Assembly: GCA_900316395.1 (NCBI GenBank)
Contig: ONCT01000013.1
Location: 1-39,658 of the forward strand
Direction: 5' to 3'
Source of the DNA: an uncultured Lachnospiraceae bacterium
Lineage (GTDB): Bacteria; Bacillota; Clostridia; Lachnospirales; Lachnospiraceae
Length of the DNA stretch: 39,658 nucleotides
The notes beneath the pieces are model-generated. The model saw nothing but the letters and a program-made list of their open reading frames with translations, searched no databases and was not told where the DNA came from. Position numbers and translations under genes: made by a program. Positions 32,866-39,658 of the stretch are shown one piece after another. Within the stretch, counting starts at the first letter, position 1, and every line of letters begins with the position of its first letter.

Positions 32866-32937
32866 CTATTTGTCATTAAGAGGCATTGCCTTAGAATACA
32901 AATATCCCTGATAACAGTCACATCCAATTTCATGAAT
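32866..32937 (-). pseudogene. EAL-domain C-terminal remnant
   Basis: Immediately after the ung stop, another frame on the same strand reads 23 codons to a [22 protein letters not shown] and four more. GCDYYQGYLYSKPMP-like sequence is the hallmark end of EAL-type c-di-GMP phosphodiesterases. There is no start codon and no remaining catalytic domain, so it is the last 70 bp of a deleted gene. Confidence 0.65.
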
Positions 32938-33593
32938 TATCCATAATTATCTTTAAGAAAAGAATTAAATCTCTTAAAATGATTATTTCCAAAAAAACCT
33001 CTACTAGCCGATAGCGGACTAGGATGTGCCGATTCAAGTACATATGCCTTAGGATTAGTTATCAACGACTTCTTACTTCTGGCAAAATTACCCCAAAGCA
33101 TATAGCAAATAGGTCTGTCAATCTCATTAATATACTTTATTACATTATCAGTAAATATCTCCCAACCATGACCTTTATGAGAATTGGCGGCCCCATCTCT
33201 TACAGTAAGTACATTGTTGAGTAGGAATATGCCTTTCTTAGCCCAGCTTGTAAGATCACCACTATCAGGCATCTTATAATCGTATTCCATCTCTATTTCC
33301 TTGTAAATGTTACATAGAGAAGGTGGCTTTTTTACTCCTTTAGGAACAGAAAAAGCAAGCCCCATCGCCTGCCCTTTCTCATGATATGGATCCTGTCCAA
33401 TAATTACAAGCTTTATATCATCAGTATCTGTCAATTCAAATGCCTTAAATATATTCTCCCTTGGAGGATATACAGTATTATTCTCATATTCAGCATCTAC
33501 AAAAGACGCCAAATCCTTGAAATACTCCTGCCTCTTTTGTTCTTCAAAAAAGCCACTCCAACCATTGCTAATATTATAATCTAACAGGTACAT
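32937..33593 (-). CDS. ung: Uracil-DNA glycosylase
   Basis: Family 1 UDG (218 residues) removes uracil from DNA and begins base-excision repair. The water-activating loop is [21 protein letters not shown]. The uracil-specificity Asn is in [12 protein letters not shown]. The minor-groove loop is [17 protein letters not shown]. The start ATG 33593 follows GAGGG by 7 bases and lies 20 bp inside the end of hisF, so translation is probably coupled. The gene ends exactly where the EAL remnant begins, a likely deletion boundary. Confidence 0.97.
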   Translation of the reverse strand: MYLLDYNISNGWSGFFEEQKRQEYFKDLASFVDAEYENNTVYPPRENIFKAFELTDTDDIKLVIIGQDPYHEKGQAMGLAFSVPKGVKKPPSLCNIYKEIEMEYDYKMPDSGDLTSWAKKGIFLLNNVLTVRDGAANSHKGHGWEIFTDNVIKYINEIDRPICYMLWGNFARSKKSLITNPKAYVLESAHPSPLSASRGFFGNNHFKRFNSFLKDNYG

Positions 33594-34332
33594 TATTATC
33601 CCTCAAATATTTCTTCAAATCCATAATCTCAATTTCTTTATAGTGAAACAAACTAGCTGCCAAAGCTGCCTCGGCACCACCTACAGTTAGCGCTTCTAGG
33701 AAATGCTCCATATTACCTGCGCCACCTGATGCAATTACAGGAATTGATACAGCGTCACTAATTGCCTTCGTCAACTCAATATCATATCCAGCTTTGGTAC
33801 CATCACAATCCATGCTGGTAAGAAGAATCTCTCCAGCACCTCTCTCTTCTGCCTCAATAGCCCATTTTACAGCATCTATTCCGCAATCAATTCTTCCACC
33901 ATGCTTATATATATTCCAGCCTTCGTCGTCTCGTCTCTTAGCATCAATAGCAACAACAACACATTGGGAACCGAATCTATTAGCCGCATCACTTATAAGA
34001 TTAGGATTGTCAATTGCAGAAGAATTAATGCTAATCTTATCTGCGCCTTCTCTAAGAAGGACCTTGAAATCATCTACTGTTCTAATTCCACCACCTACTG
34101 TAAATGGAATGAATACATTAGCTGCTACTTCTCTAACCATATCAACTACTGTATCCCTATGGTCAGAGCTGGCTGTTATATCAAGAAATACAACTTCATC
34201 TGCACCAGCTGCATCATATGCTTTAGCAACCTGTACAGGGTCTCCTGCATCTCTTAGGTCAACAAAGTTAACACCTTTTACTACACGATTATCCTTAACA
34301 TCAAGACATGGTATTATTCTCTTAGTATGCAT
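33574..34332 (-). CDS. hisF: Imidazole glycerol phosphate synthase, cyclase subunit
   Basis: HisF (252 residues) is a TIM barrel. It uses ammonia from HisH to turn PRFAR into IGP and AICAR in histidine synthesis. It opens with [21 protein letters not shown]. It also shows [18 protein letters not shown], the phosphate loops [13 protein letters not shown] and [13 protein letters not shown], and the two catalytic aspartates in CLDV and [13 protein letters not shown]. Its ATG shares one base with the hisH stop (TAATG). The AICAR by-product feeds the PurH encoded about 1.6 kb downstream. Confidence 0.97.
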   Translation of the reverse strand: MHTKRIIPCLDVKDNRVVKGVNFVDLRDAGDPVQVAKAYDAAGADEVVFLDITASSDHRDTVVDMVREVAANVFIPFTVGGGIRTVDDFKVLLREGADKISINSSAIDNPNLISDAANRFGSQCVVVAIDAKRRDDEGWNIYKHGGRIDCGIDAVKWAIEAEERGAGEILLTSMDCDGTKAGYDIELTKAISDAVSIPVIASGGAGNMEHFLEALTVGGAEAALAASLFHYKEIEIMDLKKYLRDNNVPVRL

Positions 34333-34940
34333 TATTCTATCTCCGCAAAATTCTTAAGAATCTTAAGCCCAACCTTAGAGCTTTTCTCAGGGTGAAACTG
34401 ACAGGCAAATATATTGTCCTTTTCTACCGAAGCATGTACATTTACACCATAATCACATGAAGCTGTAACAATACTCTCATCCTCAGCTCTAAGATAATAT
34501 GAATGAACAAAATATACGAAGGAATTATCATCTATACCATCAAACAACCTACCATTATTAGATAGTTTTAGAGAATTCCATCCAATATGAGGAACCTTAT
34601 ATTCGTCACCTCCAGGGATTCTATGTATTCCGCCCTTAAGAATAGACAGGCCCTTACAACCAACATTTTCCTCAGACTCCTCGAATAGAAGCTGCAATCC
34701 AAGGCACACTCCAAGAAAAGGCACCTTCCTTTCACAGACTTCATATATAGCCTTGTCTAGTTCATATCTTCTAAGTTCGCCCATAGCATACTCAAAGGAG
34801 CCCACTCCAGGAAGAACTACACTGTCAGCCTTAAGTATATCGTGATAATCTCTTGTACATATTGCCTTCTTGCCTATGTAGTCAAAAGCCTTCATTACGC
34901 TTTTTATATTGCCTGCATTATAATCAATTATTGCTACCAT
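34332..34940 (-). CDS. hisH: Imidazole glycerol phosphate synthase, glutaminase subunit
   Basis: HisH (202 residues) is a class I glutamine amidotransferase that supplies ammonia to HisF. It begins [18 protein letters not shown]. The oxyanion segment is [14 protein letters not shown], the nucleophile elbow is [13 protein letters not shown], and the His-Glu pair is in [13 protein letters not shown]. It overlaps the upstream membrane-protein gene by 17 bp and hisF by one base. No other his genes are in the window, so the subunits form a separate small cluster. Confidence 0.97.
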   Translation of the reverse strand: MVAIIDYNAGNIKSVMKAFDYIGKKAICTRDYHDILKADSVVLPGVGSFEYAMGELRRYELDKAIYEVCERKVPFLGVCLGLQLLFEESEENVGCKGLSILKGGIHRIPGGDEYKVPHIGWNSLKLSNNGRLFDGIDDNSFVYFVHSYYLRAEDESIVTASCDYGVNVHASVEKDNIFACQFHPEKSSKVGLKILKNFAEIE

Positions 34941-37053
34941 TACTGTTATACATTCCTAACGCTTTAAGCTTGTTATTTATTGCTATCGTATAATTCGTTC
35001 TGCCCTTAATCTTATATAATTCTTGTGCCTCATTAGCAGATACACCAAACTGATCCTTGAGCTGACCTGTTATCATTGACTCAATTCCATCATATTCGGC
35101 AGTAATACCATACTCCTTGGCAGTCTCAAGATTCTCATTATATCTACCCACTCCAACAACTAGGGCATCAAAAGCATTCTGATAATCCTTCTTAGACATA
35201 AATGTGTCATATTCTTTCTTCTTATTCTGTAAATCAGCAAGAAGTCTAGCCTTGTTACATATCTCCTGATCTGTATCAGACAGTCCCGAGATACCAGACA
35301 GAGCGTTATAAGCACCTATATAGTCTCCAGAAGAATATTGTGTCTTGGCTTCACTAATGGCAGTTCTCTTACTAAATATATTACTTCCAATAATAATCAG
35401 CGCCACAAGTGTACCAACTAATAATACGAATACAACTATTACCTTGACAGGTACTTTTTTGGATTTATCATCCTTTAAAAATGTTGCAAGAGCTCCTGGC
35501 TTCTTCTCCTTGTTGGCTTTCTCTGCCTTAGCAGCAGCCTTTGCAGCTTTCTTTTCTTCTGCCGCAGCCTTTTTAGCTGCCTTCTTCTCTGCTTTAGCCT
35601 CAGCCTTAGCCTGCTTTTTCGCAGCTGCTTCAGCCTCCTCTTCATCCATTTCTTCAAGAATCTTCTGATTCTCAGCTGTTGTATCTTCTATTTCATTATT
35701 TCCAGCAACATTAAGTCGCTCTGTTTCACCTTCTTCTTCGCCTTTTTTCTTTTTGAATTTGCCAAATAACTTAGCAAAGAAGCCTACTTTCTTCTCGCCT
35801 TCACCTTCACCTTGGGATTCCTCGGCAGAAGACTCGGCCTTACCAGCAGATTCTTCAAACGCATCTCTGGCTTCATCTAATTCGATATCGTTCTCATCAG
35901 CGTTAAGCATGTCACCGATATCGTCCATACCACCTTCGCTTTCAAGAAGTTCATCAAGGTCAATATTCTCATCTACAAGGGATACTCCGTCTTCATTTAC
36001 TTCTAAAGCATCAGCCTCATCATATTCATCACTTTGGTATTCTTTAGATAGAATTGACTCATCATTTTCAGAGCCTTCAGAATCCTCTCCAACAATACTT
36101 TCTACTTCATCTAATATATTCTTAAGCTCTTCATCAGTATTAATGTTATCAGTATCTTCAGTACTTTCTGTTTCTCCAAGGGCCGATAGAAGTTCAGCAG
36201 CATCATCCTCGTCTGTTGATGTAGTTTCCGTATCAACTTCTGAGTCTTCTTCATCACTAGCAGCATCTTCAGTCTCTTCAGAAGCATTCGCTAAATCCTC
36301 CTGAATTGATTCAAACGCAGCAATAGCATCATTACTATCTCCCGTACTTTCATCTACATTGTCGCCAGCTTCTGCTGACTCTGGAACATCAGTATCTGCA
36401 TTTGAGGATTCATTATCTGCAACTGCTTCAGTATCTGGAACTATTTCAGTATCTGTAACTGTTGCATCATCTGTAGGTGCTTCGTTATCAACTGTCTCGG
36501 ACTCTGTTGAGATTGGAGCTTCTTCAGTAGATTCTTCTATTTCAGCGCTTTCTTCAACATCATCAGAAACAGCTTCACTTCCTGTATTAAAGTCCTCTAA
36601 TGAAGACGAATCAGGTGTATCTGAATCTTCCTCATCATTAACTTCCTCATCATAATCTACACCATCTTCTTCCATGAGGGAACGAATAAACTCTGTACCT
36701 GCATCATCAGGAATCTCTTCACCTCTCTGGAACATGGCCTCCTCTTCATCAATCTCCTGCTCGAAATCTCTAATGAAATCATCAGCAGCTCCAGATGATA
36801 GCTCATCTTCAAACTCCTTAAGGAAATCCGATTCAGAAAATGCTTGTCTAAGATTATCATGGGAAACCTTTTTAGCCTTAAAACCACTGATGCCAGTAGC
36901 CTCCATAAAATCATCATTAGGATCTACGCTACTCATATCAGCAATTTTGGCTTTAATGCTCTCTTCTTCTTCAAATTGTGCTTTCTCAACGTCTGTCTTT
37001 TTTTTATTAATAGAATCTAATAATCCGTCTAAATAATCTTCTGAATTAGGCAA
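34924..37053 (-). CDS. Large acidic single-pass membrane protein, function unknown
   Basis: I place the start at TTG 37053, because GGAGG lies 7 bases upstream and earlier in-frame codons fall inside the cheV terminator. This gives 709 residues. A short N-terminal motif (NSEDYLDGLLDSINKK) is followed by about 400 Glu/Asp/Ser/Thr-rich residues, a Lys/Ala/Glu coiled stretch (about 450-510), one transmembrane helix (about 535-558, VIVVFVLLVGTLVALIIIG) and a C-terminal region of about 150 residues outside the cell, helical and TPR-like (YSSGDYIGAYNAL..KKDYQNAFDALVVG). I cannot name a family beyond Lachnospiraceae-type hypothetical. A scaffold or wall-sensing role is speculation. It overlaps hisH by 17 bp. 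Confidence 0.8.
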   Translation of the reverse strand: MPNSEDYLDGLLDSINKKKTDVEKAQFEEEESIKAKIADMSSVDPNDDFMEATGISGFKAKKVSHDNLRQAFSESDFLKEFEDELSSGAADDFIRDFEQEIDEEEAMFQRGEEIPDDAGTEFIRSLMEEDGVDYDEEVNDEEDSDTPDSSSLEDFNTGSEAVSDDVEESAEIEESTEEAPISTESETVDNEAPTDDATVTDTEIVPDTEAVADNESSNADTDVPESAEAGDNVDESTGDSNDAIAAFESIQEDLANASEETEDAASDEEDSEVDTETTSTDEDDAAELLSALGETESTEDTDNINTDEELKNILDEVESIVGEDSEGSENDESILSKEYQSDEYDEADALEVNEDGVSLVDENIDLDELLESEGGMDDIGDMLNADENDIELDEARDAFEESAGKAESSAEESQGEGEGEKKVGFFAKLFGKFKKKKGEEEGETERLNVAGNNEIEDTTAENQKILEEMDEEEAEAAAKKQAKAEAKAEKKAAKKAAAEEKKAAKAAAKAEKANKEKKPGALATFLKDDKSKKVPVKVIVVFVLLVGTLVALIIIGSNIFSKRTAISEAKTQYSSGDYIGAYNALSGISGLSDTDQEICNKARLLADLQNKKKEYDTFMSKKDYQNAFDALVVGVGRYNENLETAKEYGITAEYDGIESMITGQLKDQFGVSANEAQELYKIKGRTNYTIAINNKLKALGMYNSNGSNN

Positions 37054-37087
37054 ATTAATAACCTCCACAATATGCGTTTTAACAAAA

Positions 37088-37113
37088 CAAGGGATGTGAT
37101 AAATCACACCCCC
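37088..37113 (-). terminator. cheV terminator
   Basis: GGGATGTGAT (37091-37100) pairs with ATCACACCCC (37103-37112), with one G-U wobble on the - strand, followed by TTGTTTTG. It lies between cheV and the acidic membrane-protein gene. Expression of that gene and hisHF then depends on read-through, or on a promoter I do not see. Confidence 0.7.
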
Positions 37114-37131
37114 TGACAATCACATTAATTA

Positions 37132-38046
37132 TTATCTTTGTGCTTCGTATCTCTCAATAAGTTCATCAACAGCCTCTACTAACTTACCAATCTCAGGCTT
37201 AGTCAACTGAGCATCGGCTCCTAGAGATTCACCTTTTCTTCTAATCTGGTCATTAATTAGAGATGAGAAGATAACTACAGGAATCTTCTTCATAACATTA
37301 TCTTCTTTAACAAGCTTAGTTAATCTATGACCATCCATAAGTGGCATCTCAATATCAGTGATAATACAGTGAACACTTTCTAATACATCACCATCTTCTT
37401 TAAACTCACATAGCTTATCCCAAGCTTCCTGACCATTATCATTAATAATAATCTTGGTATAGCCAGCCTTCTTAAGACACTCAACAATAAGCTTCTGCAG
37501 CAATGCTGAATCCTCGGCAATAAGAATTGGAGACTCTCCTCTGTCCTTCCTCTCGTAATTATCCATATCAGATACCTTAAGACTCGTCTCAGGATTGATA
37601 TCAGATACAATCTTCTCGAAATCTAGAATAACTACAAGTCTATCAGATAACTTAATTACACCAGTAGATACACCTGACTCATCTGAATTAATTGTTGAAT
37701 CAGGCTTGATGATTTCCTCCCATGATACACGATGAATACCAAGTACCTCATCAACGTGAAATGCTGTATTAAGACTATTGAAGTTAGTAATAACAAAAAG
37801 TCCATCATTATCAAACTTCTCATCAAGTCCAAGACATTTTCTTAAGTTAATAACAGATATCATTGTATCTCTTGGCATAAATATACCTTCAATACATGGA
37901 TGTGCGTTAGGAACAGGCGTCACCTGTTGATAAAGAAGAATCTCATTAATCTTAGCAACGTTAATTCCATAAAAATTATTACCTGCTCTAAATTCAAGTA
38001 TCTCTAGTTCGTTAGTTCCCGATTCTAGTAAAATATTTGTATCCAT
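37132..38046 (-). CDS. cheV: Chemotaxis protein CheV (CheW-receiver fusion)
   Basis: CheV (304 residues) couples chemoreceptors to CheA and helps adaptation. The CheW-like domain (about 12-155) has LEILEFRAGNNFYGINVAKINEIL and GIFMPRDTMISVINLRKCLGL. The receiver domain (about 173-300) has the acidic pair E178-D179 (ILIAEDSALLQ), the phospho-acceptor Asp231 (CIITDIEMPLMDG) and a conserved Lys in LTKPEIG. The length is typical. It follows the lipoprotein gene by 18 bp and is closed by a hairpin at 37088-37113. No other che or fla genes are adjacent. Confidence 0.95.
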   Translation of the reverse strand: MDTNILLESGTNELEILEFRAGNNFYGINVAKINEILLYQQVTPVPNAHPCIEGIFMPRDTMISVINLRKCLGLDEKFDNDGLFVITNFNSLNTAFHVDEVLGIHRVSWEEIIKPDSTINSDESGVSTGVIKLSDRLVVILDFEKIVSDINPETSLKVSDMDNYERKDRGESPILIAEDSALLQKLIVECLKKAGYTKIIINDNGQEAWDKLCEFKEDGDVLESVHCIITDIEMPLMDGHRLTKLVKEDNVMKKIPVVIFSSLINDQIRRKGESLGADAQLTKPEIGKLVEAVDELIERYEAQR

Positions 38047-38064
38047 CTGCTCTCCTCCCGATAC

Positions 38065-38775
38065 TTATAATATTATATCGTTAGTACTTCCATTCACTGT
38101 ACATTTTAATGAAGTACCCTGTATATTAGATAAATCAGCATCTTTGAATTGGAATAGAATAATCAAATCTCTACTCTCATTAGCCTTCAAAGTACCCTTA
38201 AATGTAGCTAAGTCCTCAGGCATCAATGTCAAATCATTATTAGCATTTGCCGAGCCATTAATTGTGGCTTTGAACTTAGGGCTAAGAGATAATATATCAA
38301 TATTAGCATCCTGCCCACTTGTATTAGTTGCCTTAAACTTCATAACAAGGAACTTATTCCCTGGATTAGGACTCATATCATATACATTAGTAGTATATCT
38401 ATCCTTTACTTCTACCCCTTGAAAAGCAAAATCAACTCCACTAATTCCTAGTGCTGCTCCAAGCGCAACAGGTGGTGTTGTCTGAGTAGTATTGCCTGTA
38501 GTTGAATTAGAAGACTTAGAAGAATTAGTAGAATTAGTTGTATTCGCCTTGGCTTTCTCCTTCTCCTGCTCCTTCGCTATAGACTTCAATTCATCAGAAT
38601 CATCAATATAGACTACTCCGTCTTTTTGCTTAGTATTATACTTAGCAACCATCTTAGCAGAATATGCGGCTATTGCATCCATATCCTTATCAGATACAGG
38701 CTCCATTAACGAACATCCACAAAAGCCCATACATACACATAATAGTACAATGCTAAGAATAATTTTCTTATTCAT
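38065..38775 (-). CDS. Lipoprotein with a DUF4352-like beta domain
   Basis: 236 residues from ATG 38775 (MNKKIILSIVLL), with GGAG 6 bases upstream. A lipoprotein signal ends at Cys21 in GFCGC, with an atypical Phe at -3. A charged helix and a Ser/Asn/Thr-rich linker (about 75-105) precede an immunoglobulin-like beta domain (VDFAFQGVEVKDRYTT.., NKFLVMKFKATNTSGQDANI). Such domains are often called telomeric-repeat-binding-factor-2-like or DUF4352 and sit on the cell surface. It lies between the histidine kinase and cheV on the same strand. The function is unknown. Confidence 0.75.
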   Translation of the reverse strand: MNKKIILSIVLLCVCMGFCGCSLMEPVSDKDMDAIAAYSAKMVAKYNTKQKDGVVYIDDSDELKSIAKEQEKEKAKANTTNSTNSSKSSNSTTGNTTQTTPPVALGAALGISGVDFAFQGVEVKDRYTTNVYDMSPNPGNKFLVMKFKATNTSGQDANIDILSLSPKFKATINGSANANNDLTLMPEDLATFKGTLKANESRDLIILFQFKDADLSNIQGTSLKCTVNGSTNDIIL

Positions 38776-38866
38776 TCCATACTCCGTATCAATAAACAAA
38801 CTACTATTATTTATGTTATCATTTTAGACCTTAATATTCAACAAAAATATACAAAAAAATCACAAT

Positions 38867-39658
38867 TTATTTGTATATTTCAAACCAAAAGACAACACCA
38901 TTATCTTTATTGTATACACCATACTTTCCATCTAATGCATCAATTGCAGCCTTAACTATGGAAAGTCCAACGCCACTTCCTCCATACTCTCTTGTTCTGG
39001 CTTTGTCAATCTTATAGAATTTATCCCAGATTCTATCCATCTCGTCCTCTGGAATACTATTACCAGAGTTGTATACACTAATACGTACACTATCTACTCT
39101 CTCTAGCTGAGAAATCTTAATTCTCTTCTTATCATCTGTATAATGAATAGCGTTGCTTAAAAAGTTAGAAAATACCATTTCTACCAAATATTCATCGCTA
39201 TTAACATATACATCATCACCAATCTCGTATTCAATCCTAATATTATTTTGCTCTATTAGAATCATTGATGAACCAACCAGGCTTCGAACTAATTCTGTTA
39301 TATTGAAGTTCGTCTTATTAACAGATATTTGTCCATATTCTAACTCATTTAATGACATTAATTGCTGAACCATCTTGTTCATCTTCTTGGATTCATCAAC
39401 AATTACTTCGCAATAGTATTCCCTACTTTCTGGGTCATCTGCCATACCCTCATTAAGACCTTCTGCATATCCTTGAATAAGAGCAATTGGCGTCTTAAGC
39501 TCATGAGACACATTAGATAAGAATTCCTTACGCATCTTCTCATTCTTTTCTTTGATTTCAATATCCTTCTTCAGCTCTTCATTAGCCTCTTGGAGCTTCT
39601 CAAGAGCATTTTCAAGGGAAGAGGACATAGTATTCATATGCTCACCAAGAATATCAAT
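38867..39658 (-). CDS. Sensor histidine kinase, C-terminal part (cut by the window edge)
   Basis: The frame is open to the window end, so the N-terminal sensor region is missing. The visible 263 residues start at the end of a HAMP-like linker (IDILGEHMNTMSSSLE) and a coiled coil. A HisKA domain follows with the phospho-acceptor His in FLSNVSHELKTPIALIQGYAEGL, then a HATPase_c domain with N-box FSNFLSNAIHYTDD, a G1-like NSGNSIPEDEMDRIWDKFYKID and G2 GGSGVGLSIVKAAIDAL. The upstream partner response regulator would lie outside the window. The lipoprotein gene 92 bp downstream may belong to the same unit. Confidence 0.93.
   Translation of the reverse strand: MDILGEHMNTMSSSLENALEKLQEANEELKKDIEIKEKNEKMRKEFLSNVSHELKTPIALIQGYAEGLNEGMADDPESREYYCEVIVDESKKMNKMVQQLMSLNELEYGQISVNKTNFNITELVRSLVGSSMILIEQNNIRIEYEIGDDVYVNSDEYLVEMVFSNFLSNAIHYTDDKKRIKISQLERVDSVRISVYNSGNSIPEDEMDRIWDKFYKIDKARTREYGGSGVGLSIVKAAIDALDGKYGVYNKDNGVVFWFEIYK

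Noticed and set aside
35345..37036. Several Ser/Ala-rich open frames on the + strand, antisense to the acidic membrane protein
   Set aside because: They are mirror images of a Glu/Asp/Ser-rich coding sequence (GAA and GAT become TTC and ATC), with no ribosome sites and no recognisable domains.
37054..37119. Upstream extension of the acidic membrane protein
   Set aside because: These codons cover the cheV terminator hairpin, and GGAGG directs the start to TTG 37053.

Overview
The window is AT-rich DNA (about 37-40% GC where hand-counted) of a Lachnospiraceae-type Firmicute. Supporting signs are strong Shine-Dalgarno sites, consensus TTGACA/TATAAT promoters, a T-box leader, DapL-type lysine synthesis, a standalone AICAR transformylase beside an archaeal-type PurO, and the classical order yceD-rpmF-plsX-acpP-rnc-smc-ftsY / ylxM-ffh-rpsP-khpA-rimM-trmD / rplS-lepB-ylqF-lepB-rnhB. 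The chemotaxis gene cheV, a FliK-like fragment and a PilZ protein suggest a motile cell that uses c-di-GMP.

Region by region. Positions 1-299 are richer in GC (140/300 by hand count) and hold a terminator, a second hairpin and a 29-codon ORF. They sit where rpsF would be expected, directly against the ssb start. Positions 300-5797, all on the + strand, carry ssb-rpsR, dapL, a secreted GH25 lysozyme with about ten C-terminal repeats, and a T-box leader with aspS. aspS stops being AspRS at codon 431, at about 5797, and runs straight into the reverse complement of a FliK-like gene that is also cut there. Codon choice changes at the same place (Leu CTT and Ile ATC on the left, TTA and ATT on the right). 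The left block and the rest therefore probably come from different genomes, and a chimeric assembly is the simplest explanation.

Positions 5798-26905, on the - strand, are a long housekeeping run: rnhB, two signal peptidases around the GTPase ylqF, rplS with its own promoter and leader, the ylxM-ffh-rpsP-khpA-rimM-trmD operon, then yceD-rpmF-plsX-acpP-rnc-smc-ftsY-ilvA from one consensus promoter. Further upstream lie an MBOAT/SGNH acyl-transfer pair, ackA, and an MgtC-family membrane protein. Positions 27074-29164 (+) hold a PilZ protein and tmcAL. Positions 29141-30700 (-) hold a two-gene XRE/nucleotidyltransferase module with an operator-like repeated site inside its promoter, and the tail of a lost DUF262/DUF1524-like gene.

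Positions 30777-39658 (-) hold the last two steps of IMP synthesis as separate enzymes (purH-type AICARFT, purO), a short EAL-domain remnant, ung, hisF-hisH, a large acidic membrane protein, cheV, a lipoprotein, and the C-terminal part of a sensor histidine kinase cut by the window edge.

The main candidates for new biology are the XRE/nucleotidyltransferase module with its operator, the T-box whose specifier reads as Asn (AAC) upstream of an AspRS with a non-discriminating-type residue, and several long unexplained intergenic hairpins. The main caution is the junction at about 5797.
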